Shown: positions 1 to 6,008 of the stretch, in pieces | Layout: each line of letters starts with the position of its first letter | Position numbering within the stretch: the first letter of the stretch is position 1 | Source of the DNA: an uncultured Methylocystaceae bacterium | GTDB lineage: Bacteria; Pseudomonadota; Alphaproteobacteria; Rhizobiales; Beijerinckiaceae | Direction of reading: 5' to 3' | Length of the DNA stretch: 9,171 nt | NCBI GenBank assembly: GCA_945956975.1 | Contig: CAMFKC010000054.1 | Location: 1 to 9,171 of the forward strand | Notes under the pieces: generated by a model | What the model was told of the DNA's origin: nothing | Databases searched by the model: none | The model's input: only the letters and a program-made list of their open reading frames with translations | Made by a program: the position numbers and the translations under genes

Positions 1-49
1 AACTACACACTGCATATCGTCGGCAGCGTCAGATGTGTATAAGAGACAG
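1..49 (+). other. Illumina Nextera adapter and index (sequencing artefact)
   Basis: Positions 17-49 match the Nextera read-1 transposase adapter; 31-49 is the 19-base transposon mosaic end AGATGTGTATAAGAGACAG. Before it, 9-16 (ACTGCATA) fits an 8-base Nextera i5 index, as I recall the one named S506, and 3-8 (CTACAC) fits the end of the P5 arm. The order arm, index, adapter is exactly that of a library molecule, so genomic sequence begins at about position 50. Translation across the junction gives the well-known artefact peptides MCIRDS and MYKRQ on the plus strand and LSLIHI on the minus strand. These are not protein N- or C-termini. Confidence 0.97.
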
Positions 50-1531
50 CCGCACGAGACATTCGGCTATCAGCAATTGCTGGACAGCATCGATCCCGAC
101 TTTCGCGCGCAAATGCAGCAGTCTGTCGAGACAACAATCCACACCGGAGCCGACTATCAGATCGAATACAAGATCATCTGGCCGGACGGGACCGACCATT
201 GGGTCGAGATTCATGGACGACGCATTGTAGATGAGAATGGCCACCCGATCAGGCTGGTCGGCGTTTCCACCGATGTTACGGCCCGCAAGACCATTCAGGA
301 TCAATTGCTGCGGCTCAATGAAAGCCTGGAGCAGCGGGTAGCCGAACGCACGACGGCGCTGGAGAGAGCGCACGAACATGCGTTGCAGGAAGTGGAGCAA
401 CGCAAGAAGGCGGAAGCTCTTCTCGTCCAGGCGCAAAAGGTCGAAACGATCGGCCAGCTCACGGGCGGCGTTGCGCACGACTTCAACAATCTTCTGATGG
501 CTGTGCTGGGCACATTGGAAGTTCTGAAGCGTCACGTCGGTCCGGACCAGCGCGCCCTTCGCCTGATCGAGGGCGCGCTTGAAGGCGCGCGCCGCGGCGC
601 CTCGCTCACACAGCGGCTGCTGGCGTTCGCGAGACGGCAGGAGCTGGAAGTGGGCCGCCATGATCTCGGATCAATCTTGATAAGTCTCGAACCGCTCTTG
701 AAGCAGTCCGTAGGCGCCAACATCGATCTCTCGATCCGACAGTCGGCCCAGGGGATGTTTTCAGACATCGACGCCAACCAGGTTGAGCTGGCGTTGCTGA
801 ATCTCGTCGTCAATGCGCGCGATGCAATGCCCAATGGAGGAACGATCACGATCGAAGCGCAACGGGTCGAGATCGAAAACGATCCGGATCTGGACGGCTC
901 CTATTACGAGATATCGGTGCGCGACACCGGCGTCGGCATGGATGCAGAGACGCTCCGGCGCGCGATAGAGCCGTTCTACTCGACCAAGGGCGTCGGAAAG
1001 GGGACAGGTCTCGGCCTGTCGATGATTCACGGGTTGATGATCCAGCTTGGCGGCGGTTTCAGGCTGACCAGCGAGCAAGGCTTGGGCACGCGCGCGAGCC
1101 TTCTCTTTCCTGTTTCGAACTCGGGTTCCCAGCCGGCGACCGCGCAAGTGGAGGCGACCGGCGGCGCCGATCAACAGGTCGCTCACTCGACCATATTGAT
1201 CGTCGACGATGATCCCCTGATCGCGATGAGCACCGCCGCGATGGTGGAAGATTTGGGGCATACGGTGATCGAGGCTTATTCGGGCGCGGAGGCCTTGGAG
1301 ATTTTGGGCGGCGGCACGACCGTCGACCTGATGATTACGGATTTCTCGATGCCGAAAATGACCGGCGCCGAGCTGATCGTCGCCGTGCGCGCAATCCGCC
1401 CGAAGTTGCCGATCATTCTTGCGAGCGGATATGCCGAGCTTCCGGGGGGCGTCGATCTGCAGGTGCAGCGACTGAACAAGCCTTACGATGAGAAACAGCT
1501 CTCGGAACAGATCGACCTTGCCTTTGCGTAG
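50..1531 (+). CDS. Hybrid sensor histidine kinase (PAS-HisKA-HATPase-REC), 5' truncated
   Basis: This is the C-terminal 493 residues of a two-component hybrid kinase; the true start is lost at the contig end. In order I see the end of a PAS domain with a PAC-type motif (DGTDHWVEIHGRR, then RLVGVSTDVTARK, nt 185-289) and a coiled-coil linker rich in Glu, Arg and Ala (nt 300-440). A HisKA H-box follows, GGVAHDFNN, with the phosphoacceptor His codon at 476-478. The ATPase domain has an N-box (LNLVVNARDAMPNGG), a G1 box (DTGVGM) and a G2 box (GKGTGLGLSM). The receiver domain begins at ILIVDDDP (about nt 1193), with the phosphoacceptor Asp in MITDFSMP at 1340-1342 and the conserved Lys in NKP. All catalytic residues are present. 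No membrane segment is visible in the retained part, and no DNA-binding output domain follows the receiver. It probably autophosphorylates on His, passes phosphate to its own receiver and then to an unseen partner. The ligand sensed is unknown. It runs convergent to the transketolase genes. Confidence 0.95.
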   Translation, partial: PHETFGYQQLLDSIDPDFRAQMQQSVETTIHTGADYQIEYKIIWPDGTDHWVEIHGRRIVDENGHPIRLVGVSTDVTARKTIQDQLLRLNESLEQRVAERTTALERAHEHALQEVEQRKKAEALLVQAQKVETIGQLTGGVAHDFNNLLMAVLGTLEVLKRHVGPDQRALRLIEGALEGARRGASLTQRLLAFARRQELEVGRHDLGSILISLEPLLKQSVGANIDLSIRQSAQGMFSDIDANQVELALLNLVVNARDAMPNGGTITIEAQRVEIENDPDLDGSYYEISVRDTGVGMDAETLRRAIEPFYSTKGVGKGTGLGLSMIHGLMIQLGGGFRLTSEQGLGTRASLLFPVSNSGSQPATAQVEATGGADQQVAHSTILIVDDDPLIAMSTAAMVEDLGHTVIEAYSGAEALEILGGGTTVDLMITDFSMPKMTGAELIVAVRAIRPKLPIILASGYAELPGGVDLQVQRLNKPYDEKQLSEQIDLAFA

Positions 1532-1535
1532 CGAG

Positions 1536-1563
1536 CCGGCAGGATGCATGGTCTTGCTGGTTT
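1536..1563 (+). terminator. Weak hairpin after the hybrid kinase, possible terminator
   Basis: Four bases after the kinase stop, CCGGCAGG (1536-1543) can pair with CTTGCTGG (1553-1560) around a 9-base loop, giving an 8-bp stem with two G-U pairs. It is followed by only three T residues (1561-1563), so intrinsic termination would be weak. A second hairpin in the same convergent gap, GCGCC/GGCGC at 1735-1751, is followed on the plus strand by the pyrimidine run CTTCTCTC. The 261-bp gap (1532-1792) between the two convergent stop codons holds no clear gene; a weak minus-strand reading frame there is discussed under findings. Confidence 0.25.
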
Positions 1564-1792
1564 CCTCGCAGTGCGCTCGCGCTTATGCGATTTTGCGGCG
1601 CCTTTCGGAATCGCGCACGTGAAAGCTGCGCTCCTGAGCCGGGCTGCATAGACCTCGTTTCGCGCCGATGCGCCTATGCCCGACTGCATCAACATCGGCT
1701 TTCCTTTTTCAGTTTCCGGGCAGACGTCTCCCTTGCGCCAGCAAGCGGCGCTTCTCTCACACAGCAGCCGGGAATTGCTCAGGACGAGGGCG

Positions 1793-2827
1793 CTACAGCC
1801 AGCCCTTGATCGCTTCCGCGACCTTGTTCGACGACAGGCCGTATTGATCGTGCAGCGTGGGCAGCGCGCCGGCGTCGAGGAACTGGTCGGGCAGGGCGAT
1901 CTGGCGGAAGCCCGCGGGATGCACGCCATTGCGCAGCAGCGCGCCCGCGACGGCCTCGCCTAGGCCGCCGATCACCGTATGGTTCTCGGCGACGACGACC
2001 GGACGCCCCGTCTTCGCGGCTTCCTTAAGGATCGTCGCCTCGTCCAGCGGCTTGATCGTCGGGACGTGCAGGACGGCGGCCTTCACATTGTCCTTGGCGA
2101 GAAGGTCGGCGGCTTCCAGTGCGCGCATGGTCATGAGACCGGACGAGATGATGAGCGTATCCGCGCCGTCGCGGATCAGCTTCGCCTTGCCGAGTTCGAA
2201 CGAGTAGCCGTATCCGTCGAGCACGAGCGGCACGTTGCCGCGCAGCAGGCGCATGTAGGCTGGCCCCTTGTGAGCCGACAGCGCCACGGTCGCCTGCTCG
2301 ATCTCGAGGGCGTCGCAGGGATCTACGATGGTCAGGTTCGGCATGCCGCGGAAGATCGCGAGATCTTCCGTCGCCTGATGGCTCGGGCCGTAGCCGGTGG
2401 TGAGGCCCGGCAGGGCACAGCAGATCTTCACGTCGAGGTTTTCTTCCGCGATCGCCAGGCAGATGAAGTCGTAAGCCCGGCGCGAGGCGAACACGGCATA
2501 GGTGGTGGCCCAGGCCTGAAAACCTTCGCGCGCCATGCCCGCAGAGGCCATCATCAGCAACTGCTCGGCCATGCCCATCTGGTAGAAGCGGTCGGGATGC
2601 TTCTGCGCGAAGACGTGCAGGTCGGTGTATTTCGCGAGATCTGCGGACAGGCCGACGATGCGGTCGTTGGTCTCCGCCAGCTTCGCCAGCGCATTGCCGA
2701 AGGGCGCGGGCGCGGTGCGCTGATCGGGCCCCGCGATCGAGGCGATCATGGCGGAGGTCTTGGCGTTCGGCCGTTCGATCGAGGAATCGTCGAGCCAGGC
2801 CGGGCGGATATATTTCGAGCGTCTCAT
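1793..2827 (-). CDS. Transketolase, C-terminal subunit (pyrimidine-binding and C domains)
   Basis: The 344-residue protein is the second half of a split transketolase. With the N-terminal subunit it should form a thiamine-diphosphate enzyme that moves a two-carbon ketol unit from a ketose (phosphate) to an aldehyde, in the cytosol. The pyrimidine-binding domain spans about residues 37-200. The TPP-activating Glu lies in GMAEQ (E88, codon 2564-2566), and H150 in GPSHQATEDLA matches the conserved substrate/cofactor His of the family. R193 and R196 in YMRLLRG are candidate substrate ligands. The transketolase C domain spans about 215-340 and contains VVVAENH. The start is set by an ATGA overlap with the stop of the N-terminal subunit and by a GGAG 8 bases upstream, which indicates translational coupling and 1:1 subunits. 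In-frame codons reaching up to 2950 lie inside the upstream gene and are not used. The donor and acceptor are unknown. It is the last gene of its block. Confidence 0.94.
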   Translation of the reverse strand: MRRSKYIRPAWLDDSSIERPNAKTSAMIASIAGPDQRTAPAPFGNALAKLAETNDRIVGLSADLAKYTDLHVFAQKHPDRFYQMGMAEQLLMMASAGMAREGFQAWATTYAVFASRRAYDFICLAIAEENLDVKICCALPGLTTGYGPSHQATEDLAIFRGMPNLTIVDPCDALEIEQATVALSAHKGPAYMRLLRGNVPLVLDGYGYSFELGKAKLIRDGADTLIISSGLMTMRALEAADLLAKDNVKAAVLHVPTIKPLDEATILKEAAKTGRPVVVAENHTVIGGLGEAVAGALLRNGVHPAGFRQIALPDQFLDAGALPTLHDQYGLSSNKVAEAIKGWL

Positions 2828-3663
2828 TGGCGGGGCTCCGCGTCGATGATGTCGATGGCCTTCTGCCATTCGTCGGCTTCGACGCGCAGGAAGTGGTTGC
2901 GTTCGCGCGCTTCGAGGAAGGGCACGCCGCGGCCCATCTTGGTGTCGCAAATGATGATGCGCGGCTGCTTGCCCTTATGATTGCGCGCATTGTCGAAGGC
3001 TTCGACGAGGGCGTCGATGTCGTTGCCGTCGACGCGCTGCGTGTACCAGTTGAAGGCTTCGAACTTCGGCTTCAGCGGTTCGAAGTTGAGTTGCTGCGTC
3101 GAAGGACCGTCCGCCTGCATATTGTTGACGTCGACGATGCCGATGAGATTGTCGAGGCCGAAGGAACCGGCCGACATGGCCGCTTCCCAGGTCGAGCCTT
3201 CATCGAGCTCGCCGTCCGAGAACAGATTGTAGACGAAGCTGGACGACTTCTTGCGCTTGAGGCCGAGCGCCATGCCGACCGCAATGCCGAGGCCATGTCC
3301 GAGCGAACCGCCGGTGATCTCCATGCCCGGCGTATAGGCCGCCATGCCGGACATCGGCAGGCGCGAGTCGTCGCCGCCGTAGCTCTCGATTTCGTCTTCC
3401 GGGATCACGCCCGCCTCGATCAGCGCGGCGTAGAGCGCGATGGCGTAATGGCCGATGGAGAGGCAGAAGCGGTCGCGCCCCTCCCATTCCGGCTCCGCCG
3501 GCTTGTAATTCAGCGCATGGAAGTAGGAGACCGCGAGGAAATCGGCGGCGCCGAGCGCCTGCGCGATATAGCCCTGGCCCTGAACCTCGCCCATGCGCAG
3601 CGCATGGCGGCGAATTCTTCGTGCGCGTTCGCGCAGACTGACGTTGTGACCAACCTCGGACAT
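2824..3663 (-). CDS. Transketolase, N-terminal (TPP-binding) subunit
   Basis: At 279 residues this equals the first domain of a full transketolase (usually about 620-670 residues). It supplies the site for the thiamine diphosphate diphosphate group and Mg. Visible motifs are GHYAIALYAAL with H72, GGSLGHGLGIAVGMALG (118-134), and the TPP/Mg motif running from SDGELDEG (D150, G151) to DVNN (N180, N181). The classical motif starts GDG; here the first Gly is Ser149, which I think occurs in this split subfamily. Conserved GRGVPFLE is at 244-251. The start at 3663 gives an N-terminus of normal length and has GAAAGG about 10 bases upstream. An upstream in-frame extension to 3786 would overlap the dehydrogenase gene and is rejected. 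It lies 28 bp after the dehydrogenase stop and its TGA overlaps the ATG of the C-terminal subunit. Known specialised relatives of the split type are AptA (apulose-4-phosphate) and SqwG (sulfo-sugar); which, if either, is closer here cannot be read from the sequence. Confidence 0.94.
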   Translation of the reverse strand: MSEVGHNVSLRERARRIRRHALRMGEVQGQGYIAQALGAADFLAVSYFHALNYKPAEPEWEGRDRFCLSIGHYAIALYAALIEAGVIPEDEIESYGGDDSRLPMSGMAAYTPGMEITGGSLGHGLGIAVGMALGLKRKKSSSFVYNLFSDGELDEGSTWEAAMSAGSFGLDNLIGIVDVNNMQADGPSTQQLNFEPLKPKFEAFNWYTQRVDGNDIDALVEAFDNARNHKGKQPRIIICDTKMGRGVPFLEARERNHFLRVEADEWQKAIDIIDAEPRQ

Positions 3664-3691
3664 GGGCCGGGCCTTTCGTGGATTGTGCGGA

Positions 3692-4441
3692 TCAGTGAAT
3701 GAGCATGCCGCCGTTGACGTCGAGCGTCGCGCCGGTGACGTAGGACGCAAGGTCCGAGGCCAGAAACAGGCACGCCTTGGCGACATCGGCGGCGTCGCCG
3801 AGCCGGTTGAGCGGAATGCCCTTGAGGATCTCGACCTTCATCTCGTCGGAGAGCTTGCCGGCGGTGATGTCGGTCTGGATCAGGCCGGGCGTGACGTTGT
3901 TGACGCGCACGCCGGAGGGGCCGAACTCGCGCGCCATGGCGCGGGCGAGGCTCAGCACGCCGCCCTTGGCCGCGCTGTAATGCGGGCCGCCGAAAATGCC
4001 GCCACCGCGCTGCGCGGAGACCGAGGAGATGCAGACGATGGAGCCTGCCTTCTGCTGCACCATCGCCGGAAGGGCGGCCTGGCTCATGTAGAGCGTGCCG
4101 CGCAGGCTGACGTCCGTCACCGCCTCGTAATTGGCGGGCGTGATGTCGAGCGTCTTGATCGGCTGCGTGATGCCGGCATTGTTGATCAGCACGTCGACGC
4201 GGCCGTATTTCGCGATTACTGCGGCGATCGCGGCGTCACAGGCCGTCTTGTCCGTCACGTTGCAGGCAAGGCCGATATGGGCCGGGCCGATGGAGGCGGC
4301 CGCGCGCTTCGACGCCTCCAGATCGAGGTCGAGAACGGCGACCTTGGCGCCGTTTTCGGCAAAGAGCCTGGCGGTGGCCATGCCGAGGCCCCGCTCCGAT
4401 GCGGCTCCGGTGATGACGCAGATCTTGCCTTCAAGCAGCAT
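3692..4441 (-). CDS. Short-chain dehydrogenase/reductase, probably NAD(H)-dependent
   Basis: A classical SDR of 249 residues that should oxidise an alcohol or reduce a ketone in the cytosol. The Rossmann Gly motif is TGAASERGLG (11-20), two residues longer than the usual TGxxxGxG. An acidic D38 at the end of the second strand (VLDLD) suggests NAD rather than NADP. The NNAG motif is at 87-90. The catalytic set is S140 (ISSVS), Y155 and K159 (YSAAK), with an extra GGGIFGG stretch between Ser and Tyr. The sequence is complete and ends in NGGMLIH. AAAAGGAAA lies just upstream of the chosen ATG and supports it. The spacing of 28 bp to the transketolase subunits suggests co-transcription and a shared pathway, for example making or using the ketose that transketolase cleaves. 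The substrate is not identifiable from sequence; sugar alcohol or keto-sugar is the likely class, by context. Confidence 0.93.
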   Translation of the reverse strand: MLLEGKICVITGAASERGLGMATARLFAENGAKVAVLDLDLEASKRAAASIGPAHIGLACNVTDKTACDAAIAAVIAKYGRVDVLINNAGITQPIKTLDITPANYEAVTDVSLRGTLYMSQAALPAMVQQKAGSIVCISSVSAQRGGGIFGGPHYSAAKGGVLSLARAMAREFGPSGVRVNNVTPGLIQTDITAGKLSDEMKVEILKGIPLNRLGDAADVAKACLFLASDLASYVTGATLDVNGGMLIH

Positions 4442-4460
4442 GGGTTGTTTCCTTTTCGGG

Positions 4461-4483
4461 CCGCCGCTGTCTTCAGGCGGCGG
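4461..4483 (-). promoter_or_regulatory. GC-rich hairpin in the leader of the dehydrogenase gene
   Basis: A perfect 7-bp stem, CCGCCGC (4461-4467) with GCGGCGG (4477-4483), closes a 9-base loop. On the minus transcript it ends about 20 bases before the dehydrogenase ATG, just upstream of its AAAGGAAA ribosome site. It sits in a 117-bp gap (4442-4558), by far the largest spacing in this part of the block. It could stabilise a processed downstream mRNA or affect translation. No T run follows, so it is not a standard terminator. A second self-complementary stretch, CGCCGCGGCG, lies at 4512-4521 in the same gap. Confidence 0.35.
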
Positions 4484-4558
4484 GCTTCGCCGTGGCTTGT
4501 GATGCCTGCCTCGCCGCGGCGCGACGAACGCTTGCCGCCGAGCGAGGGAAGGCGGGCT

Positions 4559-4945
4559 TCAGACGTCGGGATAATTCGAGATCTCGACGAGATTGCCGTC
4601 GGGATCGCGGATGTAGACCGAATGGATCGGCCCCGTCGCGCCGGTGCGTGCGACCGGGCCTTCCTCGATGGCGATCCCCTGCGCAGTCAGATGCGCCGCC
4701 ACATCCTCGAGCGAAACCGTTGTGATCATGCAGAAGTCGCCTGACCCGCGCGTCGGCCGCAGCGCCTTCGGATCGAATTCGGCGCCGGCTTTGTGCAGAT
4801 TGATCTTCTGCCGGCCGAAGCGCAGGGCGAGCCGCCCGGGGCCGAAGGTCTCGACAGTCATGCCGCAGGCCTGCTCGTAGAAGCGGCATGTCGCCTCCAG
4901 GTCGGCGACCGTCAGAACGAAATGGTCGATGCGGTCGATATGCAT
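4559..4945 (-). CDS. VOC-family (glyoxalase-like) protein
   Basis: A 128-residue vicinal oxygen chelate protein of normal single-module length. Two beta-alpha-beta-beta-beta repeats are visible: IDHFVLTVADLEATCRFYE at the N-terminus and ITTVSLEDVAAHL later, ending in SVYIRDPDGNLVEISNY. Candidate metal ligands are H8, H51 (INLHKAG) and E121. The arrangement with RFGRQKINLH and GPVARTGATGP resembles the Salmonella STM3117 group, annotated as lactoylglutathione-lyase-like, as I remember it. Family members isomerise, cleave or epimerise substrates through a metal-bound enolate. I chose the ATG at 4945 because the first strand then begins at once, as is usual; ATGs at 4957 and 4960 are alternatives that sit right on a GGTAGGA sequence. 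It follows the NTF2-like gene by 37 bp or less, so the two are probably co-transcribed. The substrate is unknown; a dicarbonyl or keto-sugar would fit the context. Confidence 0.9.
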   Translation of the reverse strand: MHIDRIDHFVLTVADLEATCRFYEQACGMTVETFGPGRLALRFGRQKINLHKAGAEFDPKALRPTRGSGDFCMITTVSLEDVAAHLTAQGIAIEEGPVARTGATGPIHSVYIRDPDGNLVEISNYPDV

Positions 4946-4982
4946 TGCGTTTCCCATCATTCCTACCGTCGGCGCCGGGGCC

Positions 4983-5447
4983 TCAGAGATGCCGCGCCAT
5001 GTCGGGGTCCTTCTTCAGCGCCGCGCCTTCCTTTGCCAGAATCCTGGCTACGCGTTCCGGAGCGAAATTCAAAGAGACCAGCGCCGGGCCGACATTGGCG
5101 ATTTCGCGATAACGCGTGATCAGCCCGTCGCGCAGGCCCATGATCGCCACGCCCTCGAATTGGACGCGCTCCGCCGGCGCCTCCGGCAGCGTCGAGCGGT
5201 AGGAGAATGTGTAACGGGCGTAGAGCTTGGCGCCGTCGCTGACGGGATCGTGCATGTCCCAGCGAAAATCGCGCGCGGTGCGATAGAACCAGTCGTCGAT
5301 CATCGCCGCGATCCTTTCGCGCCCCTCGAACGCGCCGTAGAAGACGTCGTGATAGACGCCGTCCTCCGTAAACAGCGAAGCGAAGGTCTTCCCGTCGCGT
5401 CTCTCGACCGCGCGGCAGAACGTGTCGAGCATGGCGGCGATGGTCAT
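4983..5447 (-). CDS. NTF2/SnoaL-like family protein
   Basis: A 154-residue cone-shaped alpha+beta barrel protein of the NTF2-like superfamily. Evidence is the N-terminal helix pattern (MLDTFCRAVERRDGKTFASL), then FTEDGVYHDVFYGAFEGRE and a strand-rich second half. The pocket-facing residues H33 and D34 and the phrase FEGRERIAAMIDDW are typical of SnoaL-like proteins. The superfamily includes polyketide cyclases, ketosteroid isomerase-like enzymes and non-catalytic binding proteins, so sequence alone does not fix the role. The start at 5447 has a strong ribosome site, GGGAGGAAAG, directly upstream; an in-frame extension to 5501 has none as good and is not used. The C-terminal 25 residues are polar and may be flexible. 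It is 54 bp downstream of the GFA-like gene and just upstream of the VOC gene. Confidence 0.85.
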   Translation of the reverse strand: MTIAAMLDTFCRAVERRDGKTFASLFTEDGVYHDVFYGAFEGRERIAAMIDDWFYRTARDFRWDMHDPVSDGAKLYARYTFSYRSTLPEAPAERVQFEGVAIMGLRDGLITRYREIANVGPALVSLNFAPERVARILAKEGAALKKDPDMARHL

Positions 5448-5501
5448 CTTTCCTCCCGTTGTTGGTCGCCACTCTAGCCCATCGCGCGGTGGCTGGCGCA
5501 A

Positions 5502-5909
5502 TCAGCCAGGCAGGCCGTCGAGCTTTGGCGCATCCTCCAGATGCTCGTCCCATTCTGCGCGGCTGGCGAAGCAGATATGCGCATCCGGTCGGCGGTCGAC
5601 AGGCGTGTCCAGACTGCCCGCCGGCACGACGATGGCGCCAGTCTCCGTCGCGCTCGGCAGAGCAGACCCGCAGGCGCTGCAGAATGCGCGCTGGTGGCGC
5701 GTGCCGGTCAGGCGGAAGGTCGTCACGCCGTCCTTGCCTGCAAGCCAATCGATCATTGCGCCAGGCGCGAAGAGGTTGGCGGCATAGGCCGAGCCCGTAT
5801 CCTTTCGGCAGCGGGCGCAGTGGCACAGGAAGAAGCCCGCGAAAGCGCCGGTCATTTGATATCGCACGGCTCCGCACAGGCACGATCCGGCTTTCTTTTC
5901 GTCTTCCAT
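5502..5909 (-). CDS. GFA-family Cys-rich protein (CENP-V/Gfa-like)
   Basis: A 135-residue member of the family named for glutathione-dependent formaldehyde-activating enzyme. The full zinc-ligand pattern is present: SCLCG (C10, C12), LCHCARC (C29, C31, C34), then FCSACG (C77, C80). The conserved CHCxxC...TGS context (LCHCARCRKDTGS) is also intact. Family members bind zinc and were linked to the reaction of formaldehyde with glutathione; that enzymatic role is disputed, so it should not be assumed here. The start at 5909 places the first Cys pair near the N-terminus, as is usual. The reading frame stays open far upstream only because it runs antisense to GC-rich genes. It is the first gene of the minus-strand block and is divergent from the aldo/keto reductase. 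The 54-bp gap to the next gene allows either one transcript or a separate promoter. Confidence 0.92.
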   Translation of the reverse strand: MEDEKKAGSCLCGAVRYQMTGAFAGFFLCHCARCRKDTGSAYAANLFAPGAMIDWLAGKDGVTTFRLTGTRHQRAFCSACGSALPSATETGAIVVPAGSLDTPVDRRPDAHICFASRAEWDEHLEDAPKLDGLPG

Positions 5910-6008
5910 CGCCGACCCCAATTGTTTCGCCAGCAGGACTGCAAGCCCCTTGCATTCGGCCCTATCTGCGCCAACGATCCCGCGCAAAACGCGAACAGGC
6001 AAGGGTGC
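5910..6008. promoter_or_regulatory. Shared upstream region of divergent GFA-like and reductase genes
   Basis: These 99 bp separate two divergent start codons and must hold the promoter of at least the aldo/keto reductase, and probably that of the minus-strand block. Toward the reductase, TTGCAT followed 17 bases later by AACGAT is a weak sigma-70-like arrangement. I see no convincing box toward the GFA gene and no strong operator repeat; CGCG-CAAAA-CGCG near 5982-5994 is short. Confidence 0.4.

Noticed and set aside
29..661. 210-residue minus-strand frame ending in LSLIHI
   Set aside because: Its end is adapter-derived and the rest is antisense to the kinase.
761..1549. 262-residue minus-strand frame under the hybrid kinase
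   Set aside because: It is antisense to the kinase ATPase and receiver domains and has no motif.
1979..2980. 333-residue plus-strand frame
   Set aside because: It is antisense to the transketolase C-terminal subunit, with composition typical of a mirrored GC-rich gene and no recognisable motif.
2827..4744. Two long plus-strand frames (2827-3702 and 3662-4744)
   Set aside because: They are antisense to the transketolase N-terminal subunit and to the SDR and VOC genes, which carry complete catalytic motifs on the minus strand.
4473..4889. 138-residue minus-strand frame overlapping the VOC gene
   Set aside because: It is in another frame of the same strand, Arg/Ala-rich and without motifs; the VOC frame explains the region.
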